From NCBI GenBank assembly GCA_035499555.1, contig DATJYO010000011.1:124001-188000 (forward strand): a DNA stretch of 64,000 nt. The letters run 5' to 3'. This document shows, piece after piece, positions 40,178-47,059 of this stretch. Numbering within the stretch: the stretch's first letter is position 1; every line of letters starts with the position of its first letter. The notes beneath the pieces are model-generated. The model saw only the letters and a list, made by a program, of their open reading frames with translations. It had not been told where the DNA came from and did not search any database. The position numbers and the translations under genes were made by a program. The DNA comes from Bog-159 sp035499555 (GTDB lineage Bacteria > Acidobacteriota > Terriglobia > Bryobacterales > Bryobacteraceae).

Positions 40178-41884
40178 TTAGGTTACCGTAAACTGGGCCG
40201 TCGGGGTAAGCGTCTGGTTCCGATTGCGATCCGTGATCTTCAGCTTCAAAGTGTACTGCCCGGGCTCCAGTTTCTGCAAGGGGAGCAGCTTTTCCACGGT
40301 CACCTGCGAGGCGGAAGCGCCCGGCAGACTGGCCACGTCTTCGGTAAACTCGAAGATCTTCTCGTTGCTGCCGTTTTTGACCACTTCGTATTCGATCTGT
40401 CCGTTCGGCTTCTGGGTCTTCTCGTCGGGGCCGAAATTGTACAGCTTGAAGTAGATCCCCATCTTCTCGTTGCGCTTGAAACTATCGTTTACCCGTGGCC
40501 GGACCTTGGTCGATCCGATAACGAACTGGCCCACGCCAATGCTCCGCGTGGGGACCTTTTCGATCAGATCGGCCAAAACCACGGTACTGGCCGACAGCTT
40601 TTCGGAGTCCATGTGGGGCACGTTCAAAGCCGTCTCGTAGTTGTTCATGTTGCCGCCCACGATATCTTTCACCACCACGTTCAAGCGGTAGGTACCGGGT
40701 GGCAGCGGCAGGGTCTTCTGATAGATGGAATCGCGCTTGGCATAGGCCTGCAGCATCTCGGCGGCGCAATCCACGGTAACCGTATCTTCGAAGGTCTGGA
40801 CGATGCGGCGGGTCATGGTGGTGACGCGCCCGAAGATGTTGACGGTGGCCTTATCGACGCCTTCCTTGGCCTGGAACTGCAGATCCTTGTTGTCAAATTG
40901 CAGGGTAATGTAGGTCAGCACCGACGCTTCCGTAAGCGGGAAGAAATCGGCGCGCACCTTCATGGGCAGGATATTGAAGGTGATCTTGCTGGTAACCGCG
41001 TCTTCCAGGTCCTTGAACTTCACGGCGGGAGGCTTCTGGAGTTTGGCGAACTGCTCCAGGCGGTTGAACTCCATCATGCTCTCCGAAGAGCCGCCGAAGG
41101 CCTGGCCCAGGTGCGTGCCGTCCGTATTCTGGAAACGCTGGGTCTTGGTGGCGAGGCCCATCTGCTCCATCAGCGTCAGGCCGGCGCCGGGCACATAGGT
41201 CAGTGCATCCTTTTCCGACGGGTCCATGGTCATGTGGTATTCACCCGACATGGTGGGGTCCACGAACTCGATGATGATGTTGGTCCCGATGCCTTCCAGA
41301 TACCGGTACCGCCACTGCTCGAACGGATAGGTGGAAGTCTCGCCGCCGCCTTCTTCCATGGGTCGCTCATAGGTTCCGCCGGATGGGTGCGACTCGATCT
41401 CATCCGGCGGGCCATACATAATGTAGATGCGGCCGCGGTCCGTCTTCCAGCCGGGGATGCCCGACGCGTAGTGGTCGTTGGCGTAAGCGATGCGCCGGTA
41501 GTGCTCTTCCTTGAACTCGTTCTCTTCGGTATCGGGCGTCGGGTCTCGCCGCAGCCAGAACTGTTCGATGAACTGCTCGCGCTCTTCGTCGGTCTGCAGG
41601 CGCTTGAAAGCGGTCTTTTCCTCGTCCGTGATGATGTACACCACGTCTTCGTTCAGCCACTTCTTATACGGGGTTTCCAACTCCTTGCGGAGCTTCTCCT
41701 CCCGCTTGCGCTTCTGCTTCTCGGTGAGAGGCTTGGCGATCGTCTCGCGGGCCGCGGGGGCCGCTTTCTCTTGATCGTCCTTAGAATTGGATTGTGCTGG
41801 GGTTTGCTGATTCTGACCCACCATGGATACGGCCAGCAGCAACCCGACCGGTATACAGGCGTAAATAATGCGTTTTGTGACCAT
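40178..41884 (-). CDS. GWxTD domain-containing exported protein
   Basis: The 568-residue product has a signal peptide (ACIPVGLLLAVSMVGQ), a low-complexity Lys/Glu/Gln linker, then a GWxTD domain. In it, WLNEDVVYIITDEEKTAF and the name-giving IPGWKTDRGRIYI with YGPPDEIESHP match the family found in Acidobacteriota and Bacteroidota. The C-terminal ~300 residues are beta-rich and end with an Ig-like strand pair (LEPGQYTLKLKITDRN). The function is unknown; cell-envelope localisation is expected. ATG 41884 gives the leader directly; ATGs at 41938 and 41953 add residues before it. Confidence 0.83.
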   Translation of the reverse strand: MVTKRIIYACIPVGLLLAVSMVGQNQQTPAQSNSKDDQEKAAPAARETIAKPLTEKQKRKREEKLRKELETPYKKWLNEDVVYIITDEEKTAFKRLQTDEEREQFIEQFWLRRDPTPDTEENEFKEEHYRRIAYANDHYASGIPGWKTDRGRIYIMYGPPDEIESHPSGGTYERPMEEGGGETSTYPFEQWRYRYLEGIGTNIIIEFVDPTMSGEYHMTMDPSEKDALTYVPGAGLTLMEQMGLATKTQRFQNTDGTHLGQAFGGSSESMMEFNRLEQFAKLQKPPAVKFKDLEDAVTSKITFNILPMKVRADFFPLTEASVLTYITLQFDNKDLQFQAKEGVDKATVNIFGRVTTMTRRIVQTFEDTVTVDCAAEMLQAYAKRDSIYQKTLPLPPGTYRLNVVVKDIVGGNMNNYETALNVPHMDSEKLSASTVVLADLIEKVPTRSIGVGQFVIGSTKVRPRVNDSFKRNEKMGIYFKLYNFGPDEKTQKPNGQIEYEVVKNGSNEKIFEFTEDVASLPGASASQVTVEKLLPLQKLEPGQYTLKLKITDRNRNQTLTPTAQFTVT

Positions 41885-41985
41885 ACCCACCGCTTCCCGG
41901 ATCAAGGCCGTAACGTTGAATAAATTGTACGGCTCCATTTTAGCATCCGTCAAGTTGGGCGTCGGTCACCACACTGGGCGCCGGC

Positions 41986-42024
41986 GGCACGGGGACGGAG
42001 CCGCGGCTCGGCTCCGCCCGTGCC
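41986..42024. terminator. Large intergenic hairpin between DUF4242 and GWxTD genes
   Basis: A 16-bp GC-rich stem pairs GGCACGGG + CGGAGCCG with CGGCTCCG + CCCGTGCC (41986-42003 with 42009-42024), with a 2-base bulge (GA at 41994-41995) and a 5-base loop. No T-tract follows on either strand. It could be a terminator of the DUF4242 gene or a REP-like element. Confidence 0.5.
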
Positions 42025-42089
42025 CGGCTAACCGCATCGAAAAGTGTGAGTTATGGCTTTGAATCGAAAAATCGCCAGGGAGCCGTCCG

Positions 42090-42368
42090 TCAAACCGCCT
42101 CGGCGGTGGTGGGGTCGATCCTGCAGGCCACCCGGCTGATCCGGTTGGCCGGAAACCCGCCGCGCTCGGCGTGCTCCCGGATGGAAGCTTCGTCGGGAGC
42201 GATGTAGATGCAGTAGATCTTATCTCCCGTCACGAAACTCTCCACCCATTGGACTTGCGGGCCCAGACTCTGCAGCACGCTGCAGGACTTCTGCGAGATG
42301 GCCTGCAATTCGCCTGGGGATAGCTGCCCCACTCCGGGAATCTCCCGTTCGATCACATACTTTGGCAT
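42090..42368 (-). CDS. DUF4242 domain protein (SCO4226/nickel-binding-like)
   Basis: The 92-residue product (MPKYVIEREIPGVG, VQWVESFVTGDKIYCIYIAP, DEASIREHAERGGFPANRIS) matches DUF4242, a dimeric ferredoxin-like fold represented by the nickel-binding protein SCO4226. Its conserved C-x-Y and E-H-A-x-x-G-F/G-P motifs are present. It lies 38 bases upstream of the DinB-like gene end, on the same strand; a cellular role is not established. Confidence 0.82.
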   Translation of the reverse strand: MPKYVIEREIPGVGQLSPGELQAISQKSCSVLQSLGPQVQWVESFVTGDKIYCIYIAPDEASIREHAERGGFPANRISRVACRIDPTTAEAV

Positions 42369-42406
42369 CAGACGCTCACCCTCCGGTCCCTGCTATTGTA
42401 TCCGAG

Positions 42407-42889
42407 TCAGTCGAATTCGCGGCGCGGCGTGGTCTGCCCGGCGCCGACCCGTCCCACCAGGATCTCCGCCCGGTGGTAATTCTCGCCCTTCACCGGAGCA
42501 CCGGCCATACGGCGCAGCATGGCGATCTGGCCCACATGCGTCAGGGCGTCGGCGACGGGTCCCTGGAACAGCTTCTCCGCGGATTCCGCCAGGGGCGCGG
42601 CGGACGCCAGCCACTCATCGAACCGCGCCAGCGCGACGAAGAACCGCTCGACTTCCCGGTCCCACGGCAGCGGGGTCGCGTTGTGCCATGCTTCGCGGCC
42701 CTGCGCCAGCGAAAGCGCCCAATCCAGCAAGTCCCCTATATGCGCCAGAATCTGGACCGGCGTGCGCGTGCTTTCCGCGGCTTTGTAAGAAGCGAATTCC
42801 GCGGGAGCGCCGCGGAGCGCCTTGCCGCCGCGATAGGCGAGTGTGGCAAGCGTGTGCCGGAGAAGATCGCGTTTAGGATCGGAGACCAT
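42407..42889 (-). CDS. DinB-like four-helix protein
   Basis: The 160-residue product has the four-helix pattern of the DinB/YfiT superfamily, with metal-type histidines at LAHIGDLLDW and ALTHVGQIAMLRRM. DinB-type proteins are metal-dependent enzymes such as thiol S-transferases or mycothiol/bacillithiol-linked hydrolases, and the substrate here cannot be inferred. ATG 42889 was chosen among three closely spaced in-frame ATGs. It is divergent from the ECF sigma factor gene, 66 bases away. Confidence 0.7.
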   Translation of the reverse strand: MVSDPKRDLLRHTLATLAYRGGKALRGAPAEFASYKAAESTRTPVQILAHIGDLLDWALSLAQGREAWHNATPLPWDREVERFFVALARFDEWLASAAPLAESAEKLFQGPVADALTHVGQIAMLRRMAGAPVKGENYHRAEILVGRVGAGQTTPRREFD

Positions 42890-42955
42890 CAGAAACATTA
42901 TGCCAGGGGCCCGCGGGGCTGTCATTTTCCTGCGTTGTCCGTCGTTGTTAGAACA

Positions 42956-43510
42956 GTGGATGCCAGCGAAGAGATTCCGTTAGGGCTGCCGGCCGGCGGA
43001 CCGTCCAACCTGGAGGATGTTTTCCGCGTGCAGTACCCGCGGCTGGCGGGCCTGCTGACGCGCATCACCGGCGATCGCGGGAGGGCCGAGGAGCTGGCTT
43101 CCGAGGTATTCTACCGGCTTTCGCGGCGGCCGGCGTTGTTCCGTCCGGAGAGCCATGTGGAAGGCTGGCTGTATCGCACGGCGGTGAATCTGGGGCTGGA
43201 CGCCCTGCGCGCCGAATCGCGGCGTCTGCGCCACGAGCAGGCGGCCGGGGCCGAGGCGGTACGCCGTGCGAACCCGGATGATCCCATGGCCGCCGCTCTG
43301 CGCGCGGAGCGCCGCATGCGCGTTCAGGCGGTGCTGGCGGCGCTGAAGCCGGTCTCGGCGCGCCTCCTGCTCTTGCGCCATGCCGGCCTGTCATACGGGG
43401 AGCTTGCCAGTGCCCTGGCGCTAAAACCGTCGTCAGTTGGCACGCTGCTGGCCCGCGCGACCTCCGATTTCGAGAAGCGCTATCGCGCCATGTATGGGAG
43501 TGAGTTATGA
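42956..43510 (+). CDS. ECF-type RNA polymerase sigma factor
   Basis: The 184-residue product has region 2 (VFRVQYPRLAGLLTRITGDRG, AEELASEVFYRL, SHVEGWLYRTAVNLGLDALR) and region 4 (LKPVSARLLLLRHAGLSYGE, LALKPSSVGTLLARA). A GTG at 42956 is the only reasonable start. Its last 4 bases overlap the anti-sigma gene (ATGA), so the two are translationally coupled. No promoter target was identified. Confidence 0.88.
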   Translation: MDASEEIPLGLPAGGPSNLEDVFRVQYPRLAGLLTRITGDRGRAEELASEVFYRLSRRPALFRPESHVEGWLYRTAVNLGLDALRAESRRLRHEQAAGAEAVRRANPDDPMAAALRAERRMRVQAVLAALKPVSARLLLLRHAGLSYGELASALALKPSSVGTLLARATSDFEKRYRAMYGSEL

Positions 43511-44016
43511 AGCATTGTCTGGATGAAGGTACGCTACGGGCCTACCTGGATGGGGAACTACCCGATGCGGAGGCGTGCCGCGTCGAGGCAAATCTGACCA
43601 GTTGCGCGGAATGCCGCGGCCGTCGCGAGCGCATGGAGAAGACCCTCCGCGGCGTGCACGCATTACTGGATGTTCTGTCGCCCGAGGATGCGGCCGTCTT
43701 GCACATGTCCCGGCCCGCGCGGCGCTGGGTGCCCGGTACTCTAGGTGCAGCTATGGCGGCCGCGGTCGCTCTGCTTTTGGCCGGGGGCACACCCGCCCCC
43801 AGGCCCCGGACGGCGCAAATGCCGCAGCCGGCCGCGGACGCGCCGGTCCAGGGATTTATCGGGCTCGCCGGCGCCGATCCGATCCAGATTGGCATGGTGG
43901 TCCGCGTGATGGTGCCGGTGTCCGATCCGGCTCCGGACGGTACGGTCCAGGAGATTGCCGCCGACGTGGTGATCGGTGAAGACGGGCAGGCCCGGGCGAT
44001 ACGGTTTGTGGAGTGA
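43507..44016 (+). CDS. Membrane anti-sigma factor (zf-HC2-like)
   Basis: The 169-residue product opens with CLDEGTLRAYLDGELPDAEA, typical of anti-sigma zinc-finger domains, then ANLTSCAECRGR. Cys33 and Cys36 are present, but the usual histidine four residues earlier is Asn29, so the zinc site may be impaired or use another ligand. A transmembrane helix covers about residues 77-95, and the C-terminal ~75 residues would be periplasmic. It overlaps the sigma gene by 4 bases and is followed 18 bases later by a secreted protein gene. Confidence 0.8.
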   Translation: MKHCLDEGTLRAYLDGELPDAEACRVEANLTSCAECRGRRERMEKTLRGVHALLDVLSPEDAAVLHMSRPARRWVPGTLGAAMAAAVALLLAGGTPAPRPRTAQMPQPAADAPVQGFIGLAGADPIQIGMVVRVMVPVSDPAPDGTVQEIAADVVIGEDGQARAIRFVE

Positions 44017-44034
44017 ATCGGAAAGGAGAACAGG

Positions 44035-44802
44035 ATGAAACGAATCTGCACTGTAACGGCGATCGCGACTATATTGAGCGGCGCGGCCTGGGCACAGGAC
44101 GTGCGCGACATGGCGAAACTACGGGCCGAGAAGATGGCCCAAGTCGTCGGGGATTTCAAATTCGGACTGATAGGACCTACGGTAAAGGGCGCCCCTTACA
44201 CGGCCGAGGGCAGCTCGGAGACCCAGCAAACTCTCGGTGACGGGACGCATATCCGCCGCCAGGAGAGCTACACGATCTACCGCGACGGCGAGGGACGTAT
44301 CCGGCGGGAGAACGGCAACCAGGTCTGGATCTCGGACCCGGTCGCCGGCGTCAGTTTTGTTCTCGATACCAGGAACCAGACGGCCCGCAAAATGACTTTG
44401 TCGCAGGGGATTTCGACGGCCAAAATAGTAGCCGACGCGCAAACCGCGAAATTGAATAAAGAAGCGGCTTTCAAGAAGGTGTACTTCACCGGCGGTCCGC
44501 TGGGGAACGCCAAGGATGCCACGTCCGAATCCCTGGGCAAGCAGGAGATGGAAGGAGTGGAGGTGGCGGGTACACGCACCACCATCTCCATCGCGCAGGG
44601 CGAGATCGGAAACGACCGCCCCCTGCAGATCGTAAACGAGCGTTGGGAGTCGCCCGAGTTGCATGTCACGGTGCTGCTCAAGCGGACGGATCCCATGGCG
44701 GGCGACACCACCGAACGGCTCACCAACATCCGGCGCGGCGAACCCGATCCGTCTCTGTTCCAGGTGCCGGCGGGATACACTCTGAGAACCCCAAGCGAGT
44801 AA
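44035..44802 (+). CDS. Secreted protein of the ECF operon, unknown function
   Basis: The 255-residue product has a signal peptide (TVTAIATILSGAAWAQ) and a beta-rich domain containing GTHIRRQESYTIYRDGEGRI and a C-terminal PDPSLFQVPAGYTL. Proteins ending in this P..LF..P.gY pattern are frequent, unnamed periplasmic proteins in Acidobacteriota. The AGGAGAA ribosome-binding site precedes ATG 44035. Its position directly behind sigma and anti-sigma genes suggests that it senses or executes the same stress response. Confidence 0.72.
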   Translation: MKRICTVTAIATILSGAAWAQDVRDMAKLRAEKMAQVVGDFKFGLIGPTVKGAPYTAEGSSETQQTLGDGTHIRRQESYTIYRDGEGRIRRENGNQVWISDPVAGVSFVLDTRNQTARKMTLSQGISTAKIVADAQTAKLNKEAAFKKVYFTGGPLGNAKDATSESLGKQEMEGVEVAGTRTTISIAQGEIGNDRPLQIVNERWESPELHVTVLLKRTDPMAGDTTERLTNIRRGEPDPSLFQVPAGYTLRTPSE

Positions 44803-44819
44803 GCCCGACAGGGCGGGCT
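44802..44819 (+). terminator. Short hairpin after the ECF operon
   Basis: AGCCCG / CGGGCT (44802-44807 and 44814-44819) forms a 6-bp stem with a 6-base loop beginning at the stop codon. No T-tract follows, so terminator function is weakly supported. Confidence 0.35.
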
Positions 44820-44974
44820 CCAGCCGGTTCCGGGCCCGCCCAAACCCGCCAGAGAACTTCGGCTGTTGAAATACACCACAGCTTGGTGCCGATTGGTGTA
44901 TACTTGCCAGAACCGGAAAACCTCAGAGAAACTCCTCCGGTCGCACACTCAGAGAAACGGAAGACCCACAGGCG

Positions 44975-46912
44975 ATGAAGACCCTTGTCCGCGCGTGCCT
45001 GCTTTGTCTTTTTCTGGTTGGCCTTTCGGCAGGCGCCTCCGCAGCCACTACCTGCCCCACCACATTTGATCCCAGCTCATTCACTAAAGGTGATTTTTTT
45101 AGCAATTTCGACAACAACTGCTATCACGTGGACCTGGTCACCGGGCACGGCGCCGGGCACGAGTGGGGCGACCTCGACACCGAGTACAACAAGATCTTCT
45201 TCCGCATCGATCCGGGAATACCGCCCTACCAACTCGTGGTGGTCGGCTATTACCCGAACGCGCGCTACTTCTCGATCGACATCAACGATGACCATTCGGC
45301 GATCAGCCAGAGCCTGACGGACGTCGGCGTCGTGCCGCTCAACGCCGCGGGGGTCAACCCTTACCAGCCGGGCGTGGCGTACGTCAAAGGGCAGGAGTAT
45401 GCCGTGCCCGTCAATCTCGGCGGAACACCGGGAAACCTAGAACCGGGCTGCGTCACTACCGGATACAACTTCGACGTGAACGCCATGGACGGGACCTTGC
45501 GGCACCCCTTCATGAATTGGAACCTGGACGCGGCGTTCTTCCACGCCAATCCCACGCTGCCGCTCCACCAGGTGGATACGGCGGGACACTCCAATCCCAA
45601 CACATCCGGCGCAATTCTGATCCGCAACTACCTGGACCTGACTCCGTCGAACGCGAACACGGAGCCGCACATCATCGTACGCGACGTCGCCTCCGGCTGT
45701 GCCTATCCGGCGTCGGTGGTCAGCAGCATGAATATCCTGACCACGGACAACGATACCGGCAATAGCTGGCTCAATCAGCAGCAGGTGCAGGAGCATAACG
45801 TCTACGCCAGTTGGCAGCCGACCCAATGTTGGGGCATCATCCCGACCAGCCGGATCCAGATCGTGCGCGGCGATGAGTACATACCGGGACCGGTGCCCGA
45901 AGGCAGTTACCTGTACGGCTACGTGCCGCCGGGCTTGCCGCAGACTCTGGCTAACGCGGGCGAGGTATTGCGCATGCGTTTTCGCGTCCCCACCACGCCG
46001 CCCACCCCCTGCACTGATGGTTGTACGCGCTCCGGATCCGAGCAGATGCGGTACGTCAGTGTCTCATTCGATATTCCCGGCGGCGGCACGCTGGCGAGCG
46101 TGCCGGACAAGTGTCCGGCCAAACCGATCATGGCCTGCACGCCGATGGTGCAGGACGCCAACGGCTTCGTCACGCTGGTCGTAGGCACGGGCGTGACGCC
46201 GCCATCCTGGGTCACCCCGGCCAACGGATACACCTGGGTGGACCTGACCAAGGTTCCGTATGGCGACTATCGCACGCTGAACCAGATCATGATCCGGAAC
46301 ATTCTGCCCGCCGCTTCGTTCGACTGCGCCGGCGAACTGGTGCCGTACAAGAGCGGGCAGGCCACCACCAAAGGGAGCGGCCTGATCGGCGTGTACGCGC
46401 CGGTGATCGACTATCCGGTAGCGACTAATCTGCCCGCGACCGCCGGCGAACTGAACGGTCCGGGTTCCTGCGACGTTTTTCCGCTGGGGCCCGGGGATGT
46501 GTCGCCGGCGTGCGGCGTCCAGTTTCCGGCAGCGCCGCAGATCGCCGCCGTGACCACGCAGTGCGCCAAGCCCGGGTGCAACCAGGTGGTGGTGCAGCCG
46601 CAGCCGCCCATCAGCATTCTCGCGGTGAACGGCGGTTTTGGCAGCTTTCCTTTGGGGCTGCCATTCAGCGGCGATTCCAACTTCCTGCGCGTCGCCGACG
46701 TGACGCAGAATTGGAGCGCCGGCTATACGGGCGATGCCTGCACGGTTCAGGTGGGAGAGTGGTCGGACACGGCCATATCGCTGATTGCGAATGTGAATCA
46801 GAACGGCGCGTGTCCCCTGGCGGCAGGCGATCAATTGTCAGTGACGGTGTGGAATCCGCAAACCTCGGTTAGCGCCTCGGCGACGGTAACGGTTGCCGGC
46901 CAGACCAACTAA
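44975..46912 (+). CDS. Large secreted protein of unknown function
   Basis: The 645-residue product has a signal peptide (CLLCLFLVGLSAGASA) followed by a Cys-containing N-terminal domain (TTCPTTFDPSSF). Segments such as GYYPNARYFSIDINDDH resemble the DUF1214-like beta-sandwich that binds hydrophobic ligands. The middle is Pro/Gly-rich, and the last ~100 residues form an Ig/TIG-like module (WSAGYTGDACTVQVGEW, then LAAGDQLSVTVWNPQTSVSA). I do not recognise the whole architecture. A TATACT at 44899-44904 could be its -10 box. It converges on the Oar-like receptor gene. Confidence 0.72.
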   Translation: MKTLVRACLLCLFLVGLSAGASAATTCPTTFDPSSFTKGDFFSNFDNNCYHVDLVTGHGAGHEWGDLDTEYNKIFFRIDPGIPPYQLVVVGYYPNARYFSIDINDDHSAISQSLTDVGVVPLNAAGVNPYQPGVAYVKGQEYAVPVNLGGTPGNLEPGCVTTGYNFDVNAMDGTLRHPFMNWNLDAAFFHANPTLPLHQVDTAGHSNPNTSGAILIRNYLDLTPSNANTEPHIIVRDVASGCAYPASVVSSMNILTTDNDTGNSWLNQQQVQEHNVYASWQPTQCWGIIPTSRIQIVRGDEYIPGPVPEGSYLYGYVPPGLPQTLANAGEVLRMRFRVPTTPPTPCTDGCTRSGSEQMRYVSVSFDIPGGGTLASVPDKCPAKPIMACTPMVQDANGFVTLVVGTGVTPPSWVTPANGYTWVDLTKVPYGDYRTLNQIMIRNILPAASFDCAGELVPYKSGQATTKGSGLIGVYAPVIDYPVATNLPATAGELNGPGSCDVFPLGPGDVSPACGVQFPAAPQIAAVTTQCAKPGCNQVVVQPQPPISILAVNGGFGSFPLGLPFSGDSNFLRVADVTQNWSAGYTGDACTVQVGEWSDTAISLIANVNQNGACPLAAGDQLSVTVWNPQTSVSASATVTVAGQTN

Positions 46913-47012
46913 ATCTCTTTGCAAACAGGAATTGACCACTCCGAATCGACTGTGGTACAAGTTCGAGAACATCCATACGCCTTTATTTTTGGTAGAGGGT
47001 GCTGCACATTAC

Positions 47013-47035
47013 GGGCAGGCTGAGGGGGCCTGCCC
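47013..47035. terminator. Hairpin between convergent genes
   Basis: GGGCAGGC / GCCTGCCC (47013-47020 and 47028-47035) forms an 8-bp stem with a 7-base loop, between the secreted-protein gene and the convergent receptor gene. Its position suits a bidirectional terminator although neither side has a T-tract. Confidence 0.5.
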
Positions 47036-47059
47036 TCCTGGGAAGACCAAACCAGCCGG

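Noticed and set aside
40115..41923. 602-codon plus-strand frame opposite the GWxTD gene
   Set aside because: Antisense shadow; the GWxTD motif and signal peptide are on the minus strand.
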